A DNA stretch of 64,000 nucleotides, taken from contig NZ_JAGHRO010000006.1 of NCBI RefSeq assembly GCF_017743735.1, positions 62,001 through 126,000 of the forward strand, in the 5' to 3' direction. Positions 44,180 to 52,762 of the stretch are shown here, one piece after another (positions within the stretch are counted from its first letter, which is position 1; each line of letters starts with the position of its first letter). This DNA is from Shimia sp. R9_2 (GTDB lineage: Bacteria > Pseudomonadota > Alphaproteobacteria > Rhodobacterales > Rhodobacteraceae). Made by a program: the position numbers and the translations under genes. The notes below the pieces were generated by a model. The model was not told the DNA's origin, did not search any database, and saw nothing but the letters and a program-made list of their open reading frames with translations.

Positions 44180-44633
44180 TCCCGCCTTTGACGCCTTCCT
44201 CACCATCAGCTCTGTGCTGACCGGCTATTCCCCCGCCGAATTGCAAGGCACCGGCTGCGCCCCCGAATATTGGCATCAATTTCAGCAGGTCTTGTCAGAG
44301 GAGGTCCGCGAAAGCTTTCTCGCGGGCGCTGCCAAACTCGGGTGCAATGACCCGGATGCCGTCGTGCGTGACCACTTCCTTTCAGACAAATGCCACGGCC
44401 CCATCGCCCGCGCCCTGATCCAGCTTTGGTATCTCGGCCAATGGGCGCCGCTGCCTCAGGACTGGACCGATGCCTACGGCGCATCCCGCTTTGACACCGC
44501 GCGCATCCTCTCCAGCCGCGCCTATAAGGAAGGCCTCGTCTGGGATGCCATCGGCGCACACCCCATGGGCGCCAAACAACAGGGTTTTGGCGCTTGGGCG
44601 ATGAAGCCTCCTGCGGGGAGGGCCGGATCATGA
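44166..44633 (+). CDS. Sugar/sorbitol-dehydrogenase small-subunit-like protein
   Basis: A 155-aa protein resembling the small subunit of FAD-dependent membrane sugar alcohol dehydrogenases (PF12318 type): FDAFLTISSVLTGYSPAEL at the N-terminus, LIQLWYLGQWAPLP in the middle and YKEGLVWDAIGAHPMGAKQQ near the C-terminus. Unlike periplasmic relatives it has no Tat or Sec signal, so it probably works in the cytoplasm with the GMC enzyme encoded next (4-base overlap). In known complexes this subunit assists maturation or export of the flavoprotein; here the role is inferred. Confidence 0.72.
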   Translation: MTQSDPAFDAFLTISSVLTGYSPAELQGTGCAPEYWHQFQQVLSEEVRESFLAGAAKLGCNDPDAVVRDHFLSDKCHGPIARALIQLWYLGQWAPLPQDWTDAYGASRFDTARILSSRAYKEGLVWDAIGAHPMGAKQQGFGAWAMKPPAGRAGS

Positions 44634-46537
44634 GCACAGATGTGTTTGAAGAAGACCGGTTTTATGATGTGGTCATTGTTGGTGCGGGCATTGCAGGTGG
44701 GATCGTCGCCAAAGAACTCGCCGCAGCTGGCCAGACCGTCCTTATTCTGGAGGCGGGCGCAGACCACGGCGAAACGTGGCAGACCTACCGCAGCTATCTT
44801 GACCAATATTACATGTCGATGGCCAAGACCCCCAACTCGCCTTATCCCAATCTGCCCACATTGCCCTCGCCCTCGGTTCTCGACATCACCGCCGTGCGCG
44901 GCACCCAGCCCGACACCAACGGCTATTTTGTGCAGAAAGGCCCGCTGCCCTTTGGCAGCAACTACCTGCGCGCCTATGGCGGCACCATGCTGCATTGGCT
45001 CGGCACCAGCCTGCGGATGATGCCTGCCGATTTTGAGATGCAGACCCGCTTTGGCAAAGGGGTGGACTGGCCGATCTCCTACCAGGATCTGCGCCCCTAC
45101 TATGAGCGTGCTGAATGGGAGATTGGTGTTTCCGCCGATGTGAAAGAGCAAACGCCACAGGCGCTGGGCATAAATCCAACCCAGCCGGAGGACAACGAAG
45201 GCTATTTCGCCAAAGACTATGAATACCCGATGCATCCGATCCCCTCGTCTTACGTGGATGGGTTCTTTGCCAAGGCCGATGATATGCCGATCAACATCGG
45301 TCATGATGACGGCCCGGTACATCTGAAGGTTTCCAACACGCCGCAAGGGCGCAATTCGACCCCGCGCAGGCCCAAAGAAAAAGATGGAACTTTTCCTGTG
45401 GGCAATGAAGCGCGCGCGCCTTTTGTGCCGCGCGGCGCAACCGGCGCCTTTGCCTTCATGGGGCAGCGCTGTGAGGGCAATTCCAGCTGCATTCCGATCT
45501 GCCCGATTCAGGCCAAATACAACGCCATGAAGACGCTAGGCGATGCGATCCATTTGGGCAAAGACCGTCTGCGCAAGCTCACGCAGGCCGTGGTTTCCAA
45601 AGTCGAAGTGGGAGAGGACGGCAAAGTCTGTGGCATCATCTACAAGAAATACCCGTTCCCCGGTGTGGCACAGTTTGATCTGCGCCGTGTCCGCGCCCGC
45701 CAATATGTGCTGGCCGGTGGCGCGGTGGAGAATGTCACCTTGGCGCTGGCCTCAAACCTCTGCCGCAGCAGCGGCGAGCTGGGCCGCAACCTGATGGATC
45801 ATCCTTACATGATGTGCTGGGGCGCGGCGCCGGAGCCTGTCGGTGCTTTCCGTGGCCCCGGCTCGACCTCTTCTTACGCCAACTTCCGGGATGGCAACTT
45901 CCGGGGCCGCAAAGGCGCGTTCCGTCTTGAAATCGGCAACTGGGGGTGGAACTTCGCGGCGGGTTCTCCAAATGCGGATGTGGCGCGGCTTGTGGAGCAG
46001 GACAACCTCTATGGCACCGCCCTGCGTGGCAAACTTTACCATGATGTGCAGCGGCAGGTCCGCCTTGGCGTCTTGGTCGAGCAGCTCCCCCGCGCCTCAA
46101 ACCGCGTGACAATTGATCCGGCCTACCGCACCCCCATGGGCGATTTCCGACCGGTGATCGCCTATGATCTGGATGATTACTCCCGCGCCGGTCTCGCCGC
46201 CGCACGCGATGTCTGCAAACAGATCTTCCAGCGCCTCGGCGTGAAAGACCACACCGCCTATGATCCCAATTCTGCAGGCTATTTCACCTACAATGGCAAG
46301 GGTTACACCTTCTGGGGCGCAGGCCACCTTGTCGGCACCCACCGCATGGGCACGTCGCGCGACACCTCTGTCACCAACAGTGTGTCCCAGACGTGGGATC
46401 ACGAGAACCTCTGGATGGTTGGCTGCGGCTCCATGCCCACCATTGCCACCTCCAATCCCACGCTGACCCTCGCCGCTCTGGCCTTCCGCGCAGCCGATGC
46501 GCTCAAAGCGGCGCTAAATCAGGAGGCCGTGGCATGA
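44630..46537 (+). CDS. GMC-family FAD oxidoreductase
   Basis: A 635-aa flavoprotein related to gluconate/sorbitol dehydrogenase large subunits. FAD-binding DVVIVGAGIAGGIVAKELA at residues 10-28, YGGTMLHWLGTSLRM, a Cys-bearing loop CEGNSSCIPICPIQAK, and the C-terminal GTHRMGTSRD with WMVGCGSMPTIATSNPTLT (active-site His/Asn region). No signal peptide is seen. It oxidises an alcohol or sugar hydroxyl, substrate unknown. Start ATG 44630 overlaps the small-subunit stop (ATGA); the ferritin-like gene overlaps its end in the same way. Confidence 0.88.
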   Translation: MSTDVFEEDRFYDVVIVGAGIAGGIVAKELAAAGQTVLILEAGADHGETWQTYRSYLDQYYMSMAKTPNSPYPNLPTLPSPSVLDITAVRGTQPDTNGYFVQKGPLPFGSNYLRAYGGTMLHWLGTSLRMMPADFEMQTRFGKGVDWPISYQDLRPYYERAEWEIGVSADVKEQTPQALGINPTQPEDNEGYFAKDYEYPMHPIPSSYVDGFFAKADDMPINIGHDDGPVHLKVSNTPQGRNSTPRRPKEKDGTFPVGNEARAPFVPRGATGAFAFMGQRCEGNSSCIPICPIQAKYNAMKTLGDAIHLGKDRLRKLTQAVVSKVEVGEDGKVCGIIYKKYPFPGVAQFDLRRVRARQYVLAGGAVENVTLALASNLCRSSGELGRNLMDHPYMMCWGAAPEPVGAFRGPGSTSSYANFRDGNFRGRKGAFRLEIGNWGWNFAAGSPNADVARLVEQDNLYGTALRGKLYHDVQRQVRLGVLVEQLPRASNRVTIDPAYRTPMGDFRPVIAYDLDDYSRAGLAAARDVCKQIFQRLGVKDHTAYDPNSAGYFTYNGKGYTFWGAGHLVGTHRMGTSRDTSVTNSVSQTWDHENLWMVGCGSMPTIATSNPTLTLAALAFRAADALKAALNQEAVA

Positions 46538-47616
46538 CACAGGATCTCTCCGCCGCCCGCCACGAGCTCTGCACCCTTCTGCAACAGGCACTGATGCTGG
46601 AGCTCTCCACCATCCCGCCCTATGCCACGGCGCTCTATTCGATCCTGCAGGAGGGGCAATACAACCGCTCCGACCCGGAGCTGGTGAATGCCGAGCCGAT
46701 TGAGGTCATCCGGCAGGTCATGGTGGAGGAAATGCTGCATATGGTGCTGGTCGCCAACGTGCTGAACGGCATCGGCGGCACGCCGCAGATGACCAATCCG
46801 GACCTCTTGCCAACCTACCCGCATGCGCTGCTCGGCGGGCGCGGCCCAACGGTGCATCTGCGCCGCTTCACGCCGGATCAGATCAAAACCTTCCGCCAGA
46901 TCGAAACCGCACCCGAAAGCCCCTATCCGGGGGAGCACGGCGATTATCACACCATCGGGGGCTTCTACATTTTCATCAAAACGCGCCTCAAAGACATCTG
47001 TGACACCTTCGGCGCTGAGGCGATCTTCATCGGTGCCGAAGACCGCCAGATCAGCAACGATGACTACTACGGGGCAGGGGGGCATGTGATAGAAATCATC
47101 GGCTCTCCGGAAAAGCGCTACGCCGCCGCGATCGAGGCCATTGATGAAATCATTGAGGAAGGCGAGGGCGCCTGTCTCGGCCATCGCGCCGGTGACAATG
47201 ACCCTATCCCCGGCCCAGCAGACCACGAAGACGTCGCGCATTACTTCAAGTTCAACGAAATCCTGCACAGCCGCTACTATCACCCCAACGATCCCGTCGA
47301 CGGCCCGCCCACGGGCAAAGACCTGATCGTGGATTGGCGCGCGGTGTCTCCCATGCGCGATGACCCTGCGCAGGATCACATTGCGGGCCAGAAAGACATC
47401 GAAGCCATGTCGCATGCCTTCAATGTCACATGGTCCAAGCTGCTCAGAGGGCTGGAGCGCGCCTTTAACGGCGAGCGTGCGGCGCTGCGCCAATTGGTGC
47501 CGGTGATGTATGACCTCAAATCCGACGCCACCAAGCTGATGCGCACCCCGCTGCCGGACGGCTCCGGCGAAACGGTGGGGCCAACGTGGACCTATCTGCC
47601 AGATTGCGGCGCGTAG
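46534..47616 (+). CDS. VioB-like ferritin-fold protein
   Basis: A 360-aa protein with the ferritin-like domain found in the violacein/indolocarbazole enzyme VioB (iminophenyl-pyruvate dimer synthase, PF12902). Metal-ligand helices are visible: QQALMLELSTIPPYATALYS, VMVEEMLHMVLVANVLNGIG (E-E-x-x-H) and HYFKFNEILHSRYY. The partners of VioB in violacein synthesis (VioA, VioD, VioC) are absent, so this is not a violacein cluster. It ends the ADC-SLDH-GMC operon. It may dimerise or oxidise an imine or keto acid, which is inference. Confidence 0.78.
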   Translation: MTQDLSAARHELCTLLQQALMLELSTIPPYATALYSILQEGQYNRSDPELVNAEPIEVIRQVMVEEMLHMVLVANVLNGIGGTPQMTNPDLLPTYPHALLGGRGPTVHLRRFTPDQIKTFRQIETAPESPYPGEHGDYHTIGGFYIFIKTRLKDICDTFGAEAIFIGAEDRQISNDDYYGAGGHVIEIIGSPEKRYAAAIEAIDEIIEEGEGACLGHRAGDNDPIPGPADHEDVAHYFKFNEILHSRYYHPNDPVDGPPTGKDLIVDWRAVSPMRDDPAQDHIAGQKDIEAMSHAFNVTWSKLLRGLERAFNGERAALRQLVPVMYDLKSDATKLMRTPLPDGSGETVGPTWTYLPDCGA

Positions 47617-47635
47617 AGGCGCAGGCGCGCCATCC

Positions 47636-48751
47636 TCAGGCCGCTGTCACAAACCCTTGCGGATCGGTACGTCCTTGCGACGGCCCATAGCCTTCCAGCA
47701 CCGCCCGATGGTTCTTCTGTAGGCGGCGGACCAGCTGTTGCTGCCGCGGGTTTTCGGGGATCACATAGGCGCTTTTGACGTCAAACGCGGCATCGCGGGT
47801 TTCCGGAAAGATTGCCTTGATCTCCGCAACCGCCTCACGGGACAGCGCGCATTCGGTCATCTTGCCAAACAGCAGGCTCTCGCTCGGACAGCCCTCGGCA
47901 AATATCACCTCATGCTGATCAAACAGCAGATGCACATAGTCCACCTCTGAGGTCGGGTGATGCAGGGAAATGCCGGGCAGACCGCACAGCCGGATGGCCG
48001 CCACAAGCGCTGTCTTCTGTCCGAACATGCGCTGACAGATCGGCGAATGCACGGCCATGCGGTGCTGACGGGAGACAAAGAGGTCACGCTCCGGCAGACC
48101 CTGACCCAGCGCACCAGCGGCGATTCTCACCGGATGCAGCTTCTCGTCCCGCGCCAGCTCTTCGGCTGTAAGCTGTCGGCGGCCAACCCAGCGCACGGGT
48201 TTGAGGCCGGTCTCAGTGCGCACCACATCCCCGATCTCGATGTCGCGGGCGGCCTTGGTGCCATTGGCCGTGGCAATCCGCGTGCCGCCTGCAAAACAGA
48301 CCATCAGCGAAATATTGTCGACAATCGCGCCAAGGCTGTCGTTGGGGCCACGCTCGGTAAAGCGCAGCGTATAGGTGCCGCCTTTGGGGAAGGAAACCGG
48401 CAGTGAGAATTCCAACAGCTCATTGGCTGTCGGGCGCACTTCCATGGAGGCAATGACTTTGTCGTCTGCATCCAGAATTTCGACGTTGAAGCCTTCTTTG
48501 CCCGCGTTGCGATTCGAGGCGTTCCGCAGGGCAGAATCAAAGGTCAGCTCTGTGTCGGTGCCGTGAGACACCTCAAAACTCTGCTCAAGAACAGTGGTCA
48601 GCCCACGCCGACCATCCAGCTCGGACACCGCGTTTTGCGAGCCATTGTGCAGATACGCCGTCTCTCTGTGGTTTGCTTCAATATCACTGCCGCTCCATCC
48701 GGATGCACCCGCATCGAATGTGCCGTTAATGATTAAATTCTTTGGAGCCAT
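47636..48751 (-). CDS. Hint-domain (Hedgehog/intein-like) protein
   Basis: A 371-aa protein. The N-terminal part (about 1-150) is a beta-rich, carbohydrate-binding-like domain (LIINGTFDAGASGWSGSDIE, LEQSFEVSHGTDTELTFDSA, YTLRFTERG). From CFAGGTRIATANGTKAARDI the Hint_2 domain starts, with Cys as the nucleophile and DIEIGDVVRTETGLKPVRWV following; VSRQHRMAV supplies a His. Roseobacters carry many such proteins, thought to be secreted and self-cleaving. No extein-like C-terminal junction is clear. Convergent with the ferritin-like gene, 20 bases apart. Confidence 0.85.
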   Translation of the reverse strand: MAPKNLIINGTFDAGASGWSGSDIEANHRETAYLHNGSQNAVSELDGRRGLTTVLEQSFEVSHGTDTELTFDSALRNASNRNAGKEGFNVEILDADDKVIASMEVRPTANELLEFSLPVSFPKGGTYTLRFTERGPNDSLGAIVDNISLMVCFAGGTRIATANGTKAARDIEIGDVVRTETGLKPVRWVGRRQLTAEELARDEKLHPVRIAAGALGQGLPERDLFVSRQHRMAVHSPICQRMFGQKTALVAAIRLCGLPGISLHHPTSEVDYVHLLFDQHEVIFAEGCPSESLLFGKMTECALSREAVAEIKAIFPETRDAAFDVKSAYVIPENPRQQQLVRRLQKNHRAVLEGYGPSQGRTDPQGFVTAA

Positions 48752-48805
48752 GAAAATTACCCATCACCATAAGGAACCTACTAACACACGAAGTATTTGA
48801 TTCAA

Positions 48806-48840
48806 GTTTGAACCAATTTAATTGGTTAACGCGTTCAAAC
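48806..48840. promoter_or_regulatory. Nested palindromes upstream of the Hint-domain gene
   Basis: The 17-base palindrome AACCAATTTAATTGGTT (48811-48827) overlaps a perfect 8-base inverted repeat, GTTTGAAC (48806-48813) with GTTCAAAC (48833-48840). It lies 55 bases upstream of the Hint-domain gene and is AT-rich compared with the surroundings, as expected of a promoter or operator. Confidence 0.6.
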
Positions 48841-48970
48841 GTGAAGTCTTAAATTTATTGGGTTGTGGCTGTCATTTTACGCCCCAAAGGTTAACAGAAT
48901 CTGCCGGGGCGGTTTTGGCTGCCTGCGGGGCCTTGCGCAGGGGGCTGACCGCAAGAGATCAGCGGGCAAC

Positions 48971-49000
48971 AAAAAAGGCCGCCCGAAACTCGGACGGCCT
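48971..49000 (-). terminator. Rho-independent terminator after rplW
   Basis: Read on the minus strand, AGGCCGTCCGA pairs over 11 bases with TCGGGCGGCCT (one G-T wobble) around a 3-base loop, followed by five or more T. It is 25 bases after the rplW stop, so the S10-operon transcript ends here. Confidence 0.88.
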
Positions 49001-49025
49001 CTTAATTTTCTTAAGGCGGGGTCTA

Positions 49026-49322
49026 TTACAGACCGGTGGACACGTCGATCGTGTTGCCTTCTTCCAGGGTCACGTAAGCCTTTTTCACGTCTTTACGCTT
49101 GCCGAGCTGGCCGCGGAAACGCTTGACTTTACCCTTGGTGATGGTGGTGTTGACCGCTTTGACCTTCACACCAAAGAGCGCTTCAACAGCTTCTTTGATC
49201 TGTGGTTTGTTGCTGTCGATCGCCACTTCGAAAACCACTGCGCCGTTCTCGGACGCCATGGTGGATTTCTCGGTGATGACCGGCTTGCGGATCACATCGT
49301 AGTGTTCTGCCTTCGCGCTCAT
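49026..49322 (-). CDS. rplW: Ribosomal protein L23
   Basis: 98 aa, normal length. [20 protein letters not shown] and [20 protein letters not shown] are the L23 hallmarks; the protein lines the exit tunnel and docks SRP and trigger factor. The start overlaps the rplD stop by 4 bases. A terminator follows, and rplB, the expected next gene of the S10 operon, is not adjacent. Confidence 0.97.
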   Translation of the reverse strand: MSAKAEHYDVIRKPVITEKSTMASENGAVVFEVAIDSNKPQIKEAVEALFGVKVKAVNTTITKGKVKRFRGQLGKRKDVKKAYVTLEEGNTIDVSTGL

Positions 49323-49936
49323 TTCAGACGAGCCTCCAGTGCTTCGATCCCCGCTTTGGTGATCACCAGAGTGTCACGCTTGAGGATGTCATAGACGTTC
49401 GCGCCCATGGTCGGCAGGATGTCCAGACCGTCGATGTTGCGCGATGCTTTCAGGAAGCCTTCGTTCACGGATGCGCCGTCGATGACCAGAGCACGTTTCC
49501 AGCCCAGGTTTTTCACCTGCTTGGCCAGAGCTGCGGTCTTGCCTTCAGCTGCTGCATCTTCGATCACAACCAGCTCGCCTGCTTTCGCTTTGGCGGACAG
49601 GGCGTGCTTCAGGCCCAGCTTGCGGAACTTCTTAGGCAGATCGTGGCCGTGGCTGCGAACAACCGGACCTTTGTAGATACCACCACCACGGAAGATCGGC
49701 GCGTTGCGGTCACCATGGCGTGCGCCACCGGTGCCTTTTTGGCGATAGATCTTCTTTGTGGAGTAGGAAGTTTCCGAACGAGTCTTCACCTTGTGGGTGC
49801 CGGCCTGCGCGTTGTTGCGCTGCCAACGGACCACACGGTGCAGGATGTCCGCGCGTGGTTCCTGACCGAAGAGATCTTCGGACAGTTCAACTGAACCAGC
49901 TTTGGAGCCGTCGAGTTTGATCACGTCAAGTTTCAT
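49319..49936 (-). CDS. rplD: Ribosomal protein L4
   Basis: 205 aa. Recognised by [22 protein letters not shown], the extended loop that reaches into the exit tunnel, and [20 protein letters not shown]. It overlaps rplC and rplW by 4 bases each (ATGA), so L3, L4 and L23 are translationally coupled. In E. coli L4 represses the S10 operon; whether this holds here is not evident. Confidence 0.97.
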   Translation of the reverse strand: MKLDVIKLDGSKAGSVELSEDLFGQEPRADILHRVVRWQRNNAQAGTHKVKTRSETSYSTKKIYRQKGTGGARHGDRNAPIFRGGGIYKGPVVRSHGHDLPKKFRKLGLKHALSAKAKAGELVVIEDAAAEGKTAALAKQVKNLGWKRALVIDGASVNEGFLKASRNIDGLDILPTMGANVYDILKRDTLVITKAGIEALEARLK

Positions 49937-50652
49937 GCTTCACCACCTTCCGCAGGCGCTTCTGCTGCTTCGGTTGCTGCTGCCTTGATTGCCGCCGGGA
50001 ATGGCAGACCTTCAGGCGCTTTCTTCTTCACGGCGTCCTTAACGGAAACCCAGCCACCTTTGGAGCCAGGCACAGCGCCTTTGATGAAGAGCAGACCACG
50101 CTCGGCGTCGGTTTTCACGACTTCGAGGTTTTGGGTGGTTACGCGAACCGCACCCATGTGACCGGCCATCTTCTTGCCTTTGAACACGCGGCCCGGGTCT
50201 TGACACTGACCGGTGGAACCGTGCGAACGGTGGCTGATCGAAACACCGTGTGTTGCGCGCAGACCGCCGAAGTTGTGGCGTTTCATGGCACCGGCAAAAC
50301 CTTTACCGATCGAAGTGCCCGCAACGTCCACTTTCTGACCTTCAACGAAGTGCTCTGCGGAGATTTCCGCGCCCACTTCAATCAGGCCTTCAGCTGGAAC
50401 GCGGAACTCAACCAGCTTGCGCTTTGGTTCCACTTTCGCTGCTGCGAAGTGGCCACGCATGGCTTGGGAGGTGCGTTTGGCCTTGGCGGAGCCAGCGCCG
50501 AGCTGAACGGCGGTGTAGCCGTCTTTCTCTTCGGTGCGCTGTGCAACAACCTGCAGGCCGTCGAGGTGGAGAACGGTCACAGGGATCTGCTTACCGTCTT
50601 CCATGAACAAGCGGGTCATGCCCACTTTCTTTGCGATAATACCGGAACGCAT
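49933..50652 (-). CDS. rplC: Ribosomal protein L3
   Basis: 239 aa. N-terminus [24 protein letters not shown] and the loop [30 protein letters not shown] (read in two halves) are diagnostic; the latter holds the Gln that is methylated by PrmB in relatives. The C-terminal 25 residues are Ala/Glu-rich, a common alphaproteobacterial extension. Starts 11 bases after the rpsJ stop. Confidence 0.97.
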   Translation of the reverse strand: MRSGIIAKKVGMTRLFMEDGKQIPVTVLHLDGLQVVAQRTEEKDGYTAVQLGAGSAKAKRTSQAMRGHFAAAKVEPKRKLVEFRVPAEGLIEVGAEISAEHFVEGQKVDVAGTSIGKGFAGAMKRHNFGGLRATHGVSISHRSHGSTGQCQDPGRVFKGKKMAGHMGAVRVTTQNLEVVKTDAERGLLFIKGAVPGSKGGWVSVKDAVKKKAPEGLPFPAAIKAAATEAAEAPAEGGEA

Positions 50653-50664
50653 CAGATGTTCTCC

Positions 50665-50973
50665 TTAAACAGAGATCTGCACGTCCACGCCGGCCGCCAG
50701 GTCGAGCTTCATCAGCGCGTCTACGGTCTGCGGGGTCGGATCAACGATGTCGAGAAGACGCTTGTGCGTACGGATCTCGAACTGATCGCGGGATTTCTTG
50801 TCTACGTGAGGACCACGCAGAACGGTGAACTTCTCAATCTTGTTGGGAAGCGGGATCGGGCCACGAACCTGCGCGCCGGTGCGCTTTGCAGTGTTCACGA
50901 TTTCCTGTGTGCTGGCATCCAGGACACGGTAATCAAAAGCCTTCAGCCGAATGCGAATGTTTTGACTTTGCAT
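50665..50973 (-). CDS. rpsJ: Ribosomal protein S10
   Basis: 102 aa from ATG 50973, the standard length ([20 protein letters not shown]); a longer open frame upstream is not coding. [20 protein letters not shown] and [20 protein letters not shown] confirm the family. S10 is also NusE in antitermination. First gene of rpsJ-rplC-rplD-rplW; the 200-base leader upstream (50974-51176) probably has the promoter. Confidence 0.97.
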   Translation of the reverse strand: MQSQNIRIRLKAFDYRVLDASTQEIVNTAKRTGAQVRGPIPLPNKIEKFTVLRGPHVDKKSRDQFEIRTHKRLLDIVDPTPQTVDALMKLDLAAGVDVQISV

Positions 50974-51145
50974 TTCGTCAGCCTTTTTTAGGCGTTGGAG
51001 TTGAGAGGAGGACCTGCGACCACCGCAAACCCTCATCGAACTCAAAAAGCGGGAATCACCCCGCCTTCCTATTCCCATAGGGAACCAGCGCCCTTTACAG
51101 CCGATTTGCCAAGCGGGCAAGGGGTATTTGCGTGAGCGCGCAATT

Positions 51146-51180
51146 GTAAGACAGGCACGACGCCTCTGTGCGTGTCTTAC
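51146..51180 (-). other. Hairpin across the universal stress protein stop codon
   Basis: GTAAGACA-G-GCAC (51146-51158) pairs with GTGC-G-TGTCTTAC (51168-51180), 12 base pairs with one G-G mismatch. It includes the stop codon of the stress protein. No T-run follows, so it is terminator-like or an mRNA end stabiliser. Confidence 0.5.
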
Positions 51181-51635
51181 GTAATCGCCTCAAGCTCTTC
51201 TTTGGTCAGATCGCCGGGCACCACGGTGATCGGGATCGGCAGGCTGCCGGAGTTGCGCGACATCTGCGAAACCAGAGGGCCGGGGCCCTTGCGGTCGTTG
51301 CCTGCGCCAAGGACCAAAACGCCGATTTCAGGGTCTTCGCGGATTTCAGACAGGATCTCCGTCACCGCTTCGCCTTCACGGATCTTCAGCTCCGGATCGA
51401 CGTTCTGGCGGTCCCGCATCCATTTCGCAAACACCTCATAATGCACCTCGATCCGCTCCCGCGCTTCTTCGCGCATCAGATCGCTCACACCAATCCAGTG
51501 ATTGAACTCTTCCGGCGGAATGACCGACAGGATTTTCACACCGCCACCGGTGCTTGCCGCCCGCATCGCGGCAAAACGCATCGCATTGAGACATTCCCGG
51601 CTGTCATCCAGCACCACGAGGAACTTGCGCATCAC
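51177..51635 (-). CDS. Universal stress protein (UspA family)
   Basis: A 152-aa UspA-fold protein. N-terminal [20 protein letters not shown] (first strand and Asp), and C-terminal [20 protein letters not shown] followed by [12 protein letters not shown], an ATP-binding-type G-x2-G-x9-G-like pattern. Such proteins are induced by stress and may bind ATP. GGGAGA precedes the ATG. It lies just upstream of rpsJ on the same strand but separated by about 200 bases, so it is probably a separate unit. Confidence 0.85.
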   Translation of the reverse strand: MMRKFLVVLDDSRECLNAMRFAAMRAASTGGGVKILSVIPPEEFNHWIGVSDLMREEARERIEVHYEVFAKWMRDRQNVDPELKIREGEAVTEILSEIREDPEIGVLVLGAGNDRKGPGPLVSQMSRNSGSLPIPITVVPGDLTKEELEAIT

Positions 51636-51729
51636 ATTTCTCCCTTTCGGAGATCATGCCGCTTAGGGTGGGGCGGCGCAACATCTGTTTGCGCCGAAAT
51701 CCCCAACGTCTTAGGCCGGTTAGCGCCGA

Positions 51730-52596
51730 TCACGCCGCGCTTGAGGCGGCCCAGTCCCAGTAAAGCTCGCGCACACGCCGTGTGATTGGTCCGGTCTGAT
51801 ACTGGCGGTCATCAAAGGCGCTTACAGGCGTCACTTTGTTCATATTGCCGGACATGAAGACCTCATCGGCCTCTTCAAAGTCCTGATAGCCAAGCACCGT
51901 TTCATGCACGGTCACACCATCTGCGCGCAGGTTTTCAATGTGACGCGCACGGGTGATGCCTGCGAGGAAGGTGCCGTTTGGCACCGGCGTGAACACTTCA
52001 CCGTCGCGGACCATAAAGATATTGGCGGTCGCGGTTTCCGCCACATTGCCCATCGCGTCACAGGTCAGCGTGTTGGAAAAGCCCTTGGTGCGGGCCTCAC
52101 GCAGCATGCGCGCGTTGTTTGGATAGAGACAGCCTGCCTTGGCATTGACCACCGCGCTTTCCAGCACAGGGCGGCGGAACCGGGTTTTGGTCAGGGTGGC
52201 GGCGGCCTCCGGTGCGGCCATCGGGATTTCCTCAAGGCAGAGGGCAAAGCCGGTCGTCTCTGCGCTTGGCACAATGGCTGTCGCATCGCCATCAATGCCC
52301 CAGTACATCGGGCGGATGTAAACCGCGGCGCCGGGCGCATAGGCTTTCAAGCCTTCTTTCGCGATCTCCACCATTTCCTCTGCGCTGACCGTTGGTGTCA
52401 GCAACAACGCTTCAGCGGAGCGGTTGGTGCGCGCGCAGTGTTTGTCCAGATCCGGGGTCAGGCCATTCACCATCCGCGCGCCGTCAAAAACAGAGGATCC
52501 CAGCCACGCGCCATGATCTGCGGCGCGCATAATCGGCGCGTCGCCGTCATGCCAGCTGCCGTTGAAATAGGTGCGAATGTTGCTGCCGGTTGCCAT
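51730..52596 (-). CDS. ilvE: Branched-chain amino acid aminotransferase (class IV PLP enzyme)
   Basis: A 288-aa fold-type IV PLP aminotransferase. SVFDGARMVNGL and AKAGCLYPNNARMLREARTKGF contain the region of the PLP lysine (NAKAG), and LTCDAMGNVAETATANIFMV the typical acidic-cofactor loop. Class IV also includes D-amino acid aminotransferase and aminodeoxychorismate lyase; the Ilv-type context is likely but not certain. GAGAGGGG precedes the ATG. No other branched-chain genes adjoin it. Confidence 0.82.
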   Translation of the reverse strand: MATGSNIRTYFNGSWHDGDAPIMRAADHGAWLGSSVFDGARMVNGLTPDLDKHCARTNRSAEALLLTPTVSAEEMVEIAKEGLKAYAPGAAVYIRPMYWGIDGDATAIVPSAETTGFALCLEEIPMAAPEAAATLTKTRFRRPVLESAVVNAKAGCLYPNNARMLREARTKGFSNTLTCDAMGNVAETATANIFMVRDGEVFTPVPNGTFLAGITRARHIENLRADGVTVHETVLGYQDFEEADEVFMSGNMNKVTPVSAFDDRQYQTGPITRRVRELYWDWAASSAA

Positions 52597-52703
52597 GGTA
52601 TAACCCCTCTCAAGCTTGCTCGGACACTATGCCGCGCTTTACTCAACGTCCAGCCCGACAATGGCAAAAAAGCTGACCCATTCCTTTCGATGGTGCCCCC
52701 CCC

Positions 52704-52742
52704 AAAAAAAAGAAAAGCCCCACCGGGGTCGGTAGGGCTTTT
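52704..52742 (-). terminator. Rho-independent terminator after the DUF2125 gene
   Basis: AAAAGCCC (52713-52720) and GGGCTTTT (52735-52742) plus an inner ACCG/CGGT extension form a stem, followed on the minus strand by TTTTTTTT (complement of 52704-52711). Next to the A8 run lie eight C (52696-52703). Confidence 0.85.
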
Positions 52743-52762
52743 CAGTGGTCTCGGGACCGCGC

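Noticed and set aside
46534..47616. Violacein-type biosynthetic cluster
   Set aside because: Only the VioB-like domain is present; the VioA, VioC, VioD and VioE partners are missing.
48821..48840. CtrA-like TTAA spacing near the Hint-domain gene
   Set aside because: Only one TTAA half is present; the second half at 7 bases is missing, whereas the palindromes explain the symmetry better.
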